Of a DNA stretch of 64,000 nucleotides, positions 1 through 8,780 are shown piece by piece. The position numbers and the translations under genes are program-made. This DNA is from RUG100 sp050953405. Its GTDB lineage: Bacteria; Bacillota; Clostridia; Peptostreptococcales; Anaerovoracaceae. Each line of letters starts with the position of its first letter. The first letter of the stretch is position 1. The stretch is from positions 310,001-374,000 of the forward strand of contig JBMNMP010000001.1 of assembly GCA_050953405.1 (NCBI GenBank), written 5' to 3'. The notes under the pieces were generated by a model. It ran no database searches, was not told the DNA's origin, and saw nothing but the letters and a program-made list of their open reading frames with translations.

Positions 1-1792
1 AAGCACGCTGATGGTAGCCATGAATCTGGAGTCGGTTGCCATGATGCCGTGCAACCCTTCTATAGGCGGCACCGGTAAGGGTCATCTGGTTAGAGAAATC
101 GATGCCCTTGGTGGAGAGATGGGTGTCAATATCGACAAGACCATGATTCAGATGAGAATGCTGAACACAGCAAAGGGGCCGGCGGTCCATTCTCTGAGGG
201 CTCAGGCTGACAAACATCTCTATCATCTGGAAATGAAAAAAACAATAGAAACGACACCGGGACTAGATCTCAAGCAGGGCGAAATAACCGAACTGATAGT
301 GGAAGAAGGAAAAGTCTGCGGAGTCAAACTGGCTACTCACGCAATATACAGGGCTAAGGCTGTAGTCATCTGCACAGGTACATTTCTCAATGGACGAGTA
401 TTTATCGGCGACAGCAGTTACAGCAGCGGGCCAAACGGACTAGCGCCTTCCGTTCCTCTGGCAGAGAATCTCAAGGAGCTGGGACTGCCGCTGAGACGTT
501 TTAAGACTGGGACCCCTGCGAGAGCACTGGGTAAGAGCCTTGATTATTCAAAGATGAGCGAGCAGGTAGGCGATGATCCGATCACACCGTTTTCTTTTCT
601 GCATGACAGGATTGATATCGACCAGATCTCATGCTGGCTTACATATACAAATGAAACAACTCATGATATCATCAGGAACAATCTCGACAGGTCGGCACTT
701 TACGGCGGATATATTGAAGGGATCGGTCCCCGTTACTGCCCCTCCATCGAAGATAAAGTCAACAGATTCAAGGATAAAAAGAGACATCAGCTGTTTGTGG
801 AACCTGAGGGCAAGACAACAGATGAAGTCTATCTACAGGGTATGTCAACTTCACTTCCTGAAGATGTGCAGCGCGAATTCTATAAGAGCATAGCAGGACT
901 CGAAAATCTAAAGATTATCAGACCGGGTTATGCTATTGAATACGACTGCATTGACCCCCTTGATTTGAAAAATTCTCTGGAGAACAGACATATAGAAAAC
1001 CTCTTTTGTGCAGGACAGTTCAATGGATCTTCCGGTTATGAGGAAGCTGCTGCGCAAGGTCTCATGGCTGGAATTAATGCTGTTTTGAAGATAAGCGGCC
1101 AAAATCCTTTCGTTCTGGACAGAAGTGAGGCTTATATCGGCGTTCTCATCGACGATCTGGTACTCAAAGGTACTAATGAACCTTACAGAATAATGACCAG
1201 CAGAGCGGAATATAGACTGGTTCTGCGCAATGACAACGCAGATCTGCGCCTGACAGAGAAGTCATACCGGTTAGGTTTGGCAAGCGAGGAGAGATATCAG
1301 CGATATCTTGAAAAGAAACGGCTTGTGGAAAAGGAACTGAAGCGCATCGAGAAATTGATGATCACCCCGGAGCAGGCTAATAAATTTCTGGAATCGGTCA
1401 GCAGCTCTCCTTTAAAGAACAAATGCAGTCTCGCGGATCTTATAAAACGCCCGGAAGTGACTTATGCCAATTCTGCGGTCCTGGATCCTGAGAGGCCTGA
1501 ACTGCCGGCACATGTCATCGAAAATATAGCGGTACGTATCAAATACAGCGGATATATCGACAAGCAAAAGGCACAGATCGAAAAATTCAAGAAGATGGAA
1601 GGACGTCTGATACCGCAGGGAATCGACTATGACAGCATCCATGGACTGCGGCTCGAGGCAAGGCAAAAGCTTTCAAGATTGCAGCCGGCTTCCCTGGGGC
1701 AGGCTTCAAGGATATCCGGAGTATCACCTGCAGACATCAACGTTTTATTGATTTTCATGGAAAAGCAAAAGAGGGCTGCCAATGTTAAGTAA
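1..1792 (+). CDS. mnmG: MnmG (GidA), tRNA U34 carboxymethylaminomethyl-modifying FAD enzyme, 5' partial
   Basis: FAD-dependent subunit that works with MnmE to place the cmnm5 group on wobble uridine of certain tRNAs. The frame is open from the left edge, so about the first 45-50 residues, including the N-terminal FAD-binding GxGxxG motif, lie outside the window. What is visible is typical of the family: the MMPCNPSIGGTGKGH stretch at the start, GTFLNGRVFIG, the FCAGQFNGSSGYEEAAAQG FAD-domain signature, RAEYRLVLRNDNAD, and the C-terminal helical domain ending in a RISGVSPADINVL-type segment. It overlaps rsmG by 11 nt, the usual coupled order near the chromosome origin in Firmicutes. Confidence 0.97.
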   Translation, partial: STLMVAMNLESVAMMPCNPSIGGTGKGHLVREIDALGGEMGVNIDKTMIQMRMLNTAKGPAVHSLRAQADKHLYHLEMKKTIETTPGLDLKQGEITELIVEEGKVCGVKLATHAIYRAKAVVICTGTFLNGRVFIGDSSYSSGPNGLAPSVPLAENLKELGLPLRRFKTGTPARALGKSLDYSKMSEQVGDDPITPFSFLHDRIDIDQISCWLTYTNETTHDIIRNNLDRSALYGGYIEGIGPRYCPSIEDKVNRFKDKKRHQLFVEPEGKTTDEVYLQGMSTSLPEDVQREFYKSIAGLENLKIIRPGYAIEYDCIDPLDLKNSLENRHIENLFCAGQFNGSSGYEEAAAQGLMAGINAVLKISGQNPFVLDRSEAYIGVLIDDLVLKGTNEPYRIMTSRAEYRLVLRNDNADLRLTEKSYRLGLASEERYQRYLEKKRLVEKELKRIEKLMITPEQANKFLESVSSSPLKNKCSLADLIKRPEVTYANSAVLDPERPELPAHVIENIAVRIKYSGYIDKQKAQIEKFKKMEGRLIPQGIDYDSIHGLRLEARQKLSRLQPASLGQASRISGVSPADINVLLIFMEKQKRAANVK

Positions 1793-2492
1793 GCTGGAAA
1801 CAATGTTGACGGAGATGAATATTTCCGATATCCCCGGCAAGCTGTCTATGTTCGAAGAATACATGAATGGGGTACTTGAATGGAATAATAAGGTTAATAT
1901 TACATCAATTACCAATAATGAAGAATTTGAAGTAAAGCACTTCTGTGACTCTATATTATGTGCCGACAGCCCGGAGATCAGGGGTTCTGAAAAGATTCTC
2001 GATCTGGGAACGGGTGGGGGATTCCCGGGAGTTCCGCTGGCGATAATATACCCAGAGAAGGAGTTCGTATTGATCGACTCCAGCAAAAAGAAGATAAAGA
2101 TCGTTGAAGAACTGTGCAAACACATAGGCTGTGCCAACGTAAAAACTTTGCATGCCAGGTCTGAAGAGCTGGCTGCTAATAAGGAATACAGGGAGCAATT
2201 TGATATTTGTGTGAGTCGCGCTGTCGCAAACCTTACTACTTTAGCTGAATATTGTCTTCCATTTGTGAGCGTAGGCGGTACTTTCATAGCGTATAAAGGG
2301 CCTGATGCAGAGACTGAATTGAATGAGGCCAGGAATGCAATCAGTATTTTAGGAGGGAATTTCAACAGAGATGAGCAAAGGTCCTCTTTATTGGGCATGG
2401 AGCATCATATTCTATATATTGACAAACTGAGAAAAACGCCTACAAAATATCCGAGATTGGCGGGCAAACCGCGAAAATTCCCTCTCAAGTAG
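1782..2492 (+). CDS. rsmG: RsmG (GidB), 16S rRNA m7G527 methyltransferase
   Basis: SAM-dependent methyltransferase that modifies G527 of 16S rRNA. The 236-aa product has the class I SAM motif LDLGTGGGFPGVPLAI near residue 70, then FVLIDSSKKK, the CVSRAVANL motif and the late GGTFIAYKG strand; length is normal. The ATG lies inside the end of mnmG, so the two are probably translated as a coupled pair. The gene is followed within 10 nt by a perfect 24-nt palindrome and eight Ts, which would end this transcript. Confidence 0.96.
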   Translation: MLSKLETMLTEMNISDIPGKLSMFEEYMNGVLEWNNKVNITSITNNEEFEVKHFCDSILCADSPEIRGSEKILDLGTGGGFPGVPLAIIYPEKEFVLIDSSKKKIKIVEELCKHIGCANVKTLHARSEELAANKEYREQFDICVSRAVANLTTLAEYCLPFVSVGGTFIAYKGPDAETELNEARNAISILGGNFNRDEQRSSLLGMEHHILYIDKLRKTPTKYPRLAGKPRKFPLK

Positions 2493-2502
2493 AGAACTTT
2501 TT

Positions 2503-2533
2503 AGAATGTTTCACGTGAAACATTCTTTTTTTT
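2503..2533 (+). terminator. Rho-independent terminator of mnmG-rsmG, whose stem is a parS site
   Basis: A perfect 24-nt palindrome (2503-2526, centre CACGTG) is followed by eight Ts (2526-2533). As RNA it folds into about a 10-bp stem with a 4-nt loop and a U-tract directly after it, the form of an intrinsic terminator. The stem is AT-rich for a terminator, so strength is uncertain. It falls between rsmG and parA, where a transcript end is expected because a TATAAT at 2558-2563 could restart transcription for parAB. Confidence 0.65.
2507..2522. promoter_or_regulatory. parS site 1 (TGTTTCACGTGAAACA)
   Basis: Exact match to the 16-bp parS consensus bound by ParB/Spo0J, placed just upstream of parA. 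ParB loads here and spreads as a CTP-dependent clamp; ParA and SMC act on the complex. The palindrome extends 4 bp on each side into the terminator stem described separately. Confidence 0.95.
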
Positions 2534-2603
2534 ATAGATTAGAGTGATTACATGTTGTATAATATTTGGGAACGAGTTTACGATTTTAAAAGGAGGTAAC
2601 GTC

Positions 2604-3377
2604 TTGGGTAAAGCAATAGCTATATTCAATCAAAAAGGCGGGGTTGGGAAGACAACAACTAATATAAATCTGGCTGCTAGCCTGGCAGCAAAGGGCAAGA
2701 AAGTTTTGGTCCTGGATATTGATCCGCAGGGAAACACAACGAGTGGTCTTGGGATATCCAAGAAAAATCTGAAGCTTTCTACGTATGATTTGTTGACAGG
2801 TGACAATGTGAGGGCAAAGGATGCTATACTCAGCACGGATACAAGGGGATTGGACATTATTCCTGCCAGTGTTCAGCTCGCGGGAGCAGAGGTCGAATTA
2901 GTACGTATGGAATCCAGAGAAGCCAGGCTGAAGAAGGCAATCGACAGCATCAAGAGTGATTACGATTATATTTTCATTGATTGTCCACCATCACTGGGCC
3001 TGCTGACAATAAATTCTCTGACCGCCGTGGATTCAGTATTGATCCCTATACAGTGTGAATTCTATGCGTTGGAAGGTGTTAGCCAGCTGATGAACACAAT
3101 TGAAATTGTCAAGAAAAATCTTAATTCACATCTTCAGATCCAGGGTGTTGTACTGAGTATGTTCGATGGCAGAACCAATCTGTCGATACAAGTTGTCGAA
3201 GAGGTCAAGAAATACTTCAGGGAGAAGGTATATACAACCGTAATTCCAAGGAATGTTAGACTTGCGGAAGCACCCAGCTATGGAATGCCTATAATTCAGT
3301 ACGACCCAAAGTCGAAGGGGGCGGAAGCCTATATGGAATTTGCGGAGGAATTTCTGAGTCTGGAGGAAGATAATTAA
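2604..3377 (+). CDS. parA: ParA/Soj chromosome-partition ATPase
   Basis: Deviant Walker-type ATPase that segregates origins with ParB. The 257-aa product begins GKAIAIFNQKGGVGKTTTNINLA (deviant Walker A KGGVGKTT), then VLDIDPQGN, the FIDCPPSLGLLT Walker B segment and the VIPRNVRLAEAPSYGMPI region typical of Soj. I chose the TTG at 2604 because a strong AAAGGAGG sits 7 nt upstream; the upstream ATG at 2544 in the same frame has no ribosome site and would add 20 non-conserved residues. parB follows after 1 nt. Confidence 0.95.
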   Translation: MGKAIAIFNQKGGVGKTTTNINLAASLAAKGKKVLVLDIDPQGNTTSGLGISKKNLKLSTYDLLTGDNVRAKDAILSTDTRGLDIIPASVQLAGAEVELVRMESREARLKKAIDSIKSDYDYIFIDCPPSLGLLTINSLTAVDSVLIPIQCEFYALEGVSQLMNTIEIVKKNLNSHLQIQGVVLSMFDGRTNLSIQVVEEVKKYFREKVYTTVIPRNVRLAEAPSYGMPIIQYDPKSKGAEAYMEFAEEFLSLEEDN

Positions 3378-3378
3378 T

Positions 3379-4263
3379 ATGGCAACAAGGAAGAAAAAGA
3401 ACACTGGTCTGGGCAGAGGCCTGGATGCTCTTTTTGAGGGCGCCGAAAGTATAATCGGCGATGACGGGAATGATACAGACAGTTCATCGAGCAAAGTGAC
3501 TGAAATCAATATAGATGAAATAAAACCAAATGCAAATCAGCCGAGAAAGACTTTCGATCCTGAAAAACTCGCAGATCTGTCCAATTCCATCAAAGAGCAC
3601 GGGGTAATTCAACCTGTCATCGTTAGAAGCATAGGTAAAGGATATGAAATAGTCGCCGGCGAACGAAGATGGCGTGCCGCAAGGCAGGCTGGATTGAAGG
3701 AGATCCCATGCCTGGTGCGCGACTTGTCCGAAGAGCAGTTGGCATTATTTGCGATAATTGAAAATATGCAGCGTGAGGATCTTAATCCGGTAGAAGAAGC
3801 TGAGGGTCTGCAGCGGATGATATCCACTTTTGGACTTACTCAGGAACAGGTTTCTAAGAGCGTTGGCAAGAGCAGACCATACATCACAAATTCTATCAGA
3901 CTCCTTAAATTAGAGGACGAAGTAAAAACTCTTCTCAGTGAAGGCAGCATCAGCAGCGGACATGCCCGTGCGCTTTTATCTCTGGATAGAAAGCCGCAGA
4001 TAGAGTTGGCTAATAAAATCGCATCCGATGGGCTTTCAGTGAGAGCTACTGAGGAAATCATCAATGGAACATCTAAAAAACATAAAACAAGACCCAAGCC
4101 AAGACCAAAGAATCCCGATGTTTTAAGGGTAGAGGAAGATTTGAAAAACGTCCTGGGGACCAAGGTCAATTTAAGACATAGCGGTAAAAAGGGCAAGATA
4201 GAGATAGAATACTACAGCAGGGATGAGTTGGATCGGCTGTTAGAAATACTAATGGGTTTATGA
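3379..4263 (+). CDS. parB: ParB/Spo0J, parS-binding CTPase
   Basis: Nucleates on parS and spreads along origin-proximal DNA. In the 294-aa product the CTP-binding box is visible as QPVIVRSIGKGYEIVAGERRWRAA (C-box GERRWRAA) followed by ENMQREDLNPVEEA, then the helix-turn-helix LTQEQVSKSVGKSRPYITNSIRLLKL and a C-terminal dimerisation domain ending in LDRLLEILMGL. Lysine-rich linker near residue 230. The N-terminal KKNTGLGRGLDALF motif is the ParA-stimulating peptide of this family. It forms a bicistron with parA and is flanked by parS sites on both sides. Confidence 0.95.
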   Translation: MATRKKKNTGLGRGLDALFEGAESIIGDDGNDTDSSSSKVTEINIDEIKPNANQPRKTFDPEKLADLSNSIKEHGVIQPVIVRSIGKGYEIVAGERRWRAARQAGLKEIPCLVRDLSEEQLALFAIIENMQREDLNPVEEAEGLQRMISTFGLTQEQVSKSVGKSRPYITNSIRLLKLEDEVKTLLSEGSISSGHARALLSLDRKPQIELANKIASDGLSVRATEEIINGTSKKHKTRPKPRPKNPDVLRVEEDLKNVLGTKVNLRHSGKKGKIEIEYYSRDELDRLLEILMGL

Positions 4264-4274
4264 GAAGAGGGGAA

Positions 4275-4290
4275 TGTTTCACGTGAAACA
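4275..4290. promoter_or_regulatory. parS site 2, inside the translation start of the next gene
   Basis: A second exact TGTTTCACGTGAAACA, 1.77 kb from the first, directly after parB. It covers the start of the lipoprotein gene: an ATG at 4274 would read parS as MFHVKH, and a GTG at 4283 lies in its centre. ParB loading would therefore sit directly on this gene's ribosome-binding region in DNA. Confidence 0.95.
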
Positions 4291-4897
4291 TAAATGGAAA
4301 ATATTTACATTTATCATGTTGTTAGTTCTGGTTCTTGTGATGACGGCCTGCAGTGCCGGAGACAGCAGTCACAGCGATAAAAAGAGTCTTCTGGCTGAAG
4401 CCAGCGGCTGTGGAGACAGGATAACAACAATGAAGAAAGCGCGGAGCGACAAGAAGCTTCACAAAGTCACCTACAAGCTTACAAAGATCATAAGAGATCC
4501 GCAAAAGACGAAGGAAATAATAGACAGATATAATAATTCCGGTAAAGCGACGACAATAGGAGACAAGGATAAGGACGATGAATACGTAGTCTGCAGGTAT
4601 GAGGTCAAATATCCGCAAAACTATCCTGTGAACGAATACGGAATCACAGATCCGAAGCTCAACTTCAAGATCGTAAATCGCAATGGCGGCGACACAATAA
4701 CGATAGGGAATACGGAATATCTCGGTTTAGGGAAGACATGGGAGATAGGGGAACAGCCGATGGGCTATGACTTTTATCCCGGTCAGACGTACAAAGGCGC
4801 ATTCGTATTCATTATGATCAAGGGATACGATGGATATTTAATAGAAGAATACTATAAAGATGGCAATAAAACTGTGAAACATTACATCAAGCCGTGA
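4283..4897 (+). CDS. Small secreted lipoprotein of unknown function
   Basis: I do not recognise a family. The product (204 aa from GTG 4283) starts with basic MKHKWK, a hydrophobic stretch and a lipobox VMTAC, so it should be lipidated on Cys near residue 22 and anchored outside the membrane. The mature part is lysine-rich and hydrophilic, with no clear domain, and ends KTVKHYIKP. Start choice: GAGGGG at 4267-4272 is 10 nt from the GTG but only 1-2 nt from the ATG at 4274, so GTG is preferred even though it lies in parS. It is convergent with the amidohydrolase fragment, with 2 nt between the stops. Confidence 0.75.
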   Translation: MKHKWKIFTFIMLLVLVLVMTACSAGDSSHSDKKSLLAEASGCGDRITTMKKARSDKKLHKVTYKLTKIIRDPQKTKEIIDRYNNSGKATTIGDKDKDDEYVVCRYEVKYPQNYPVNEYGITDPKLNFKIVNRNGGDTITIGNTEYLGLGKTWEIGEQPMGYDFYPGQTYKGAFVFIMIKGYDGYLIEEYYKDGNKTVKHYIKP

Positions 4898-4899
4898 GC

Positions 4900-5631
4900 T
4901 TAGAAATATTGATGGGTCAGCAGTTCATACCATTCCATTTCAACAGCCTGCTGCTCGTCATAAACGATATCGCCGGCAATGATCAAAACGGACGCGTATG
5001 GTAATAACGCGTTCTTTTTTTGCTTGAAATCAAACGGGTTCTCCTCAAAAGCCACCATATCAGCGCGTTTGCCTATCTGTATCGATCCGCGGTCCCCGCT
5101 AATGCCGAGGGCGCTGGCGGCCACCCTGGTGTAGCTGTTGATCAGTTCCGGCGGGCGGTATCCATCAGCAAACAAATCTTCAGGGTCTCCATCCCGGGGC
5201 ACCTGAAAGTGAGGTACTGCTTTCTTAGTATCATCTGGTGAATTATTGAACTGCTGCAGTAAGGGATCCGGAAGATCATTTCTATATACGGCTGAAAAGC
5301 CGTGTGTCTGCAGATAGTCAATGTAAAGCGGCATGATGTCAGCAAGGGCATCCGCAATTTCGGTTTCCTCTTCCAGTTCCAGAAGGGTATCGATTACATC
5401 CCCGCCGGCTTCGTCGATGTAGGGATGCGTATTGACACCGATAAAACCGGGCAGAACATAGCGTTCTGTCAGGTCATATATATCCGTGTTTTCGTCGCTG
5501 AGCTTATCGGCTATGGAATCATCACTCAGGGCAGATATCTTCCCGTCTTTTACAGCAATCGCTGTGCACCAGGAATCATTTTCATCCATGGTGCAGATAT
5601 GTCCGTTTATGAAAATGGTGTCCGCAGTCAT
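4900..5631 (-). CDS. Miniature YtcJ-like amidohydrolase lacking the catalytic core
   Basis: The 243-aa product has the N-terminus of a metal-dependent amidohydrolase (FINGHICTMDEN, then ERYVLPGFIGVNTHPY where homologues have LPGFIDxHxH) and its C-terminus (ALGISGDRGSIQIGKRADMVAFEENPF). Full-length members are about 530-550 aa. The middle part of the TIM barrel, with most metal ligands, is absent, and the first His of the HxH motif is Asn (VNTH). The frame is intact and codon use resembles its neighbours. It is the last gene of the pur-alr-tetR operon and overlaps the tetR stop by 1 nt. Catalysis looks impossible; it may be a remnant of an internal deletion or a repurposed fold. Confidence 0.8.
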   Translation of the reverse strand: MTADTIFINGHICTMDENDSWCTAIAVKDGKISALSDDSIADKLSDENTDIYDLTERYVLPGFIGVNTHPYIDEAGGDVIDTLLELEEETEIADALADIMPLYIDYLQTHGFSAVYRNDLPDPLLQQFNNSPDDTKKAVPHFQVPRDGDPEDLFADGYRPPELINSYTRVAASALGISGDRGSIQIGKRADMVAFEENPFDFKQKKNALLPYASVLIIAGDIVYDEQQAVEMEWYELLTHQYF

Positions 5632-6290
5632 TAGAGTTCAAACTCCTTCATATCGAGGTGCTCGGAGATGCCTTTTTTCCTCATGAGAACAGAGATCCTC
5701 TTGCGTGCGGCGTATGTGAAGTGAGGAGCCAGCAGAGCATAAGCATGTACGACTATATCATTTGAAATGGTCTTCTCATCATATTTGTCGTTCATTGTGG
5801 CCACGAAATTCGTCCACGTCTGTACCGTGATCCAGAGGTTTCCTGCCAGGATCTTCTTTTCGGCGACTGAAAGCGGATTCATGATGCCGGTTTCCTCCCA
5901 GCTGTCCATCACTTTCAGGAGCTGGTTGAACAGCTTGTCATATCTCGATTTGTACAGGTCGAGCATGATGGGGTCGTTTTTCAGGAGAACAAAGACCTCT
6001 GCATAATAAAACCTGAATTTGTAGATAGCGCGGGAATAATCCATGAAGAAATTCAGTATCCCGTTCTCCGAGTGTCCAAAGTCCTCTCTGAAGAAAAGCA
6101 TGTCTATATTAGTGATAATGTCTTCAGTCCAGAGATCTCTGATGAGGTGTTCCTTATTATCAAAGTAATAATACAGGTTCCCCGGGCTGATGCCCAGCCT
6201 GTCCGAAAGCTGCACCGTGCTGACGTTTGTAGCTCCTTTTTCATTGAACATCTCAACAGCGGTTACCTTGATTCTGTCCTTTGTATTCAT
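5631..6290 (-). CDS. TetR-family transcriptional regulator
   Basis: The 219-aa product has an N-terminal TetR HTH (KVTAVEMFNEKGATNVSTVQLSDRLGISPGNLYYYFDNKEHLIRDLW), with the remainder a helical ligand/dimer domain of the large-pocket type (a segment near residue 150 resembles the TetR_C found in Clostridia; ligand unknown). The start at 6290 is preferred: its ATG overlaps the alr stop as ATGA and a GGAG lies upstream; a longer in-frame start at 6347 would sit inside alr. Its operon position between alr and the broken amidohydrolase suggests autoregulation or local control, but no operator was identified. Confidence 0.88.
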   Translation of the reverse strand: MNTKDRIKVTAVEMFNEKGATNVSTVQLSDRLGISPGNLYYYFDNKEHLIRDLWTEDIITNIDMLFFREDFGHSENGILNFFMDYSRAIYKFRFYYAEVFVLLKNDPIMLDLYKSRYDKLFNQLLKVMDSWEETGIMNPLSVAEKKILAGNLWITVQTWTNFVATMNDKYDEKTISNDIVVHAYALLAPHFTYAARKRISVLMRKKGISEHLDMKEFEL

Positions 6291-7444
6291 GCCTTTTCTC
6301 CTTCTCCTTTTAAATAAATCTTCGCTAGTCTGAGCCCGAATCCGCACAATATTTCGTAATTGATAGTTCCGCTCTTGTCTGCGATGTCTTTTGCTGTGAT
6401 GCTCAAGTCGCCGTCATTACCCATCAAAGTAACGGTATCTCCCTCCTGAACATCGGGTATGTCGGTAACATCGATCATGCATTGATCCATACAGATGGTT
6501 CCCGCAATCGGTGCGAATCTGCCGTTAACCAGCACTTTTCCCTCCGTAGAGTAACATCTCGGTACTCCGTCGGCGTAGCCGATCGGGATGGTAGCGATGA
6601 TGCTCTCGCGTTCGGCGCGGAATTTCCTGCCGTAGCTTACCGTAAAGCCGGGCGGTACCTTGCGAAGCCTTATTATCTTTGCTTTCACAGACATGACTGG
6701 CTTTATCGAAAGGACATCTTTGTTGACATCCTCAGATGGATATTCGCCGTACATTATGATTCCCGGACGCACGAGATCCATCCAGGTCTCCGGTGCATCC
6801 ATGATGGCCGCGCTGTTGGCGGCGCAGTATTCATTAAACTCAATGCCCTCGTCTTTGAGCCTGTCGCGAAGCGCGTTGAATTCATCAAGCTGCTGATGCA
6901 TGAACGTCTTATCCGCGTCATCGGCATTCGCAAAGTGTGTGAACAGACCGCGGATCTCGAGGCCGGGCATTTCCCTTATCTGCCTGATCTCCCTGATGGT
7001 CTCTTCGCTGTCGGGCGCGTAGCCGATGCGGCCCATACCGGTGTCGATCGCAATAAAGGTCCTGATGGTAGCGTCGTAGTGCGCGCTCATTGCAGACCAC
7101 ACTTTGGCTTCCTGCAATGAGCTGATGAGCGGCGAAAGATCATTATCCATGATCTGGTAAGCTGCCGTTGCCGGACAGATACTGAGTATGGTGATCGGTT
7201 CATCGAAACCGGCTTCGCGCAGCTTGATGCCTTCATCAAGGGTGGCGACACCGAACTCTTCGATGCCCATTCTCCTGAGTACGCCCGCTACGGCGATAGA
7301 GCCGTGACCATAAGCTTTTGCCTTTATTATTCCCATGATGCTGCGGTCGCTGCCGACCAGCTTTTGTATATTCCTAATGTTGTATCTCAGATTGCCGAGG
7401 TTGATCTCAGCCCAGGCAGATCTGCTGGTTATCGCGTTTCGCAT
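6287..7444 (-). CDS. alr: Alanine racemase
   Basis: PLP enzyme converting L-Ala to D-Ala for peptidoglycan. The 385-aa product carries the PLP-lysine motif GIIKAKAYGHG (Lys41), the catalytic tyrosine region GYADGVPR with SYGRKFRAE before it, and the GTICMDQCMIDVT segment. KAKAYGHG replaces the more common KA(N/D)AYGHG, a small variation next to the active Lys. The start codon lies 13 nt after the purA stop, and the stop overlaps the tetR start. Confidence 0.96.
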   Translation of the reverse strand: MRNAITSRSAWAEINLGNLRYNIRNIQKLVGSDRSIMGIIKAKAYGHGSIAVAGVLRRMGIEEFGVATLDEGIKLREAGFDEPITILSICPATAAYQIMDNDLSPLISSLQEAKVWSAMSAHYDATIRTFIAIDTGMGRIGYAPDSEETIREIRQIREMPGLEIRGLFTHFANADDADKTFMHQQLDEFNALRDRLKDEGIEFNEYCAANSAAIMDAPETWMDLVRPGIIMYGEYPSEDVNKDVLSIKPVMSVKAKIIRLRKVPPGFTVSYGRKFRAERESIIATIPIGYADGVPRCYSTEGKVLVNGRFAPIAGTICMDQCMIDVTDIPDVQEGDTVTLMGNDGDLSITAKDIADKSGTINYEILCGFGLRLAKIYLKGEGEKA

Positions 7445-7457
7445 GGCAGCACCAACC

Positions 7458-8756
7458 TTAGAGTTTCGGGGTTCTCTTTATGATGTCATCCCTGTTGGGT
7501 CCGTTGGAAACCATGGTGATCGGGAATCCGATCTCACGTTCGATAGTATCCACGTATTCCTGACATTCTTTGGGCAGCTTGTCAAATTCACGGATGCCGG
7601 TAATGTCAGACTTCCAGCCCTTCAGTTTCTTTAAGACAGGCTTTGCCTTTTCGAGATCAGTGGTGTTGGGGAAATCGTGGATTTCCCTGCCGTCCACGTT
7701 GTAAGCTACGCAGATAGGGATCTCATCGAGATAGCCGAGCGGGTCAAGAACTGTCAGGGCTACCTGAGTGGCTCCCTGCATGCTGCATCCGTATCTGGTG
7801 GCCACAGCATCAAACCAGCCGACTCTCCTCGGTCTTCCGGTAGTTGCGCCGTATTCGCCCTTATCGCCGCCGCGCTTTCTCAGCTCTTCGGCTTCATCAC
7901 CGAAAAGTTCGCTTACAAAGGCTCCCGCACCAACAGCACTGGAGTATGCCTTGACTACGGTCACGATGTTGGTAATCTCATACGGCGGTATGCCGGCACC
8001 GACCGTGGCATATCCTGCCAGGGTAGATGAAGAGGTGACCATGGGGTAGATACCGTGATCCGTATCCTTCAGTGCGCCCAGCTGGCCTTCGAGCAGGATC
8101 TTCTTTCCTTCTTTCAGTGCCTTGTGCAGGTAGGCGGATACGTGGCAGACATATGGTTTTATCATGTCGCGGTACTCTATCATCAGATCGTAGAGCTCAT
8201 CGACATTCAGTGTCGGCTTGTGATACAGGTTCTCGAGTACCGGGTTTTTCCGGTCACATACGATTTTTATCTTGTCTTTCAAGGCGGCTTCGTCCATGAA
8301 CAGTTCATTGACCTGGAAGCCGATCTTTGCATATTTGTCGGAGTAGCATGGAGCGATGCCGGATTTCGTTGAACCGAACGACTTGCCCGCAAGGCGCTCC
8401 TCTTCGTATTCATCGAATTTGATATGGTACGGCATCAGCAGCTGTGCCCTGTCGGATACCAGGATCTTCGGCTTGGGTACACCTCTGTCCGTCAGTGACT
8501 TTATCTCATCGATGAGATAAGGTATGTTCAGGGCAACGCCATTGCCTATGATGCTGGTGGTGTGGTTGTAGAATACTCCCGAGGGAAGGAGGTGCAGGGC
8601 AAATTTGCCGTAATCATTGATTATCGTGTGACCGGCGTTGCTTCCGCCCTGAAAACGCACGATAATATCGGATTCACGTGCTAACATATCTGTGATCTTT
8701 CCCTTGCCTTCGTCTCCCCAGTTGGCTCCAACGACTGCTGTTACTTTATTATCCAT
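7458..8756 (-). CDS. purA: Adenylosuccinate synthetase
   Basis: GTP-dependent ligation of IMP and aspartate, the first committed step to AMP. The 432-aa product opens VTAVVGANWGDEGKGKITD (GTP-binding GDEGKGK), continues with GGSNAGHTI, the GIAPCYSDKYAKIG region, EGQLGALKDTDHGIYPMVTSSS and TGRPRRVGWFDAVA. Length is normal. It follows purB by 24 nt, so the two AMP-branch enzymes are made together. Confidence 0.97.
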   Translation of the reverse strand: MDNKVTAVVGANWGDEGKGKITDMLARESDIIVRFQGGSNAGHTIINDYGKFALHLLPSGVFYNHTTSIIGNGVALNIPYLIDEIKSLTDRGVPKPKILVSDRAQLLMPYHIKFDEYEEERLAGKSFGSTKSGIAPCYSDKYAKIGFQVNELFMDEAALKDKIKIVCDRKNPVLENLYHKPTLNVDELYDLMIEYRDMIKPYVCHVSAYLHKALKEGKKILLEGQLGALKDTDHGIYPMVTSSSTLAGYATVGAGIPPYEITNIVTVVKAYSSAVGAGAFVSELFGDEAEELRKRGGDKGEYGATTGRPRRVGWFDAVATRYGCSMQGATQVALTVLDPLGYLDEIPICVAYNVDGREIHDFPNTTDLEKAKPVLKKLKGWKSDITGIREFDKLPKECQEYVDTIEREIGFPITMVSNGPNRDDIIKRTPKL

Positions 8757-8780
8757 ATTGCTCTCCTTGTTCCTTTAAAT

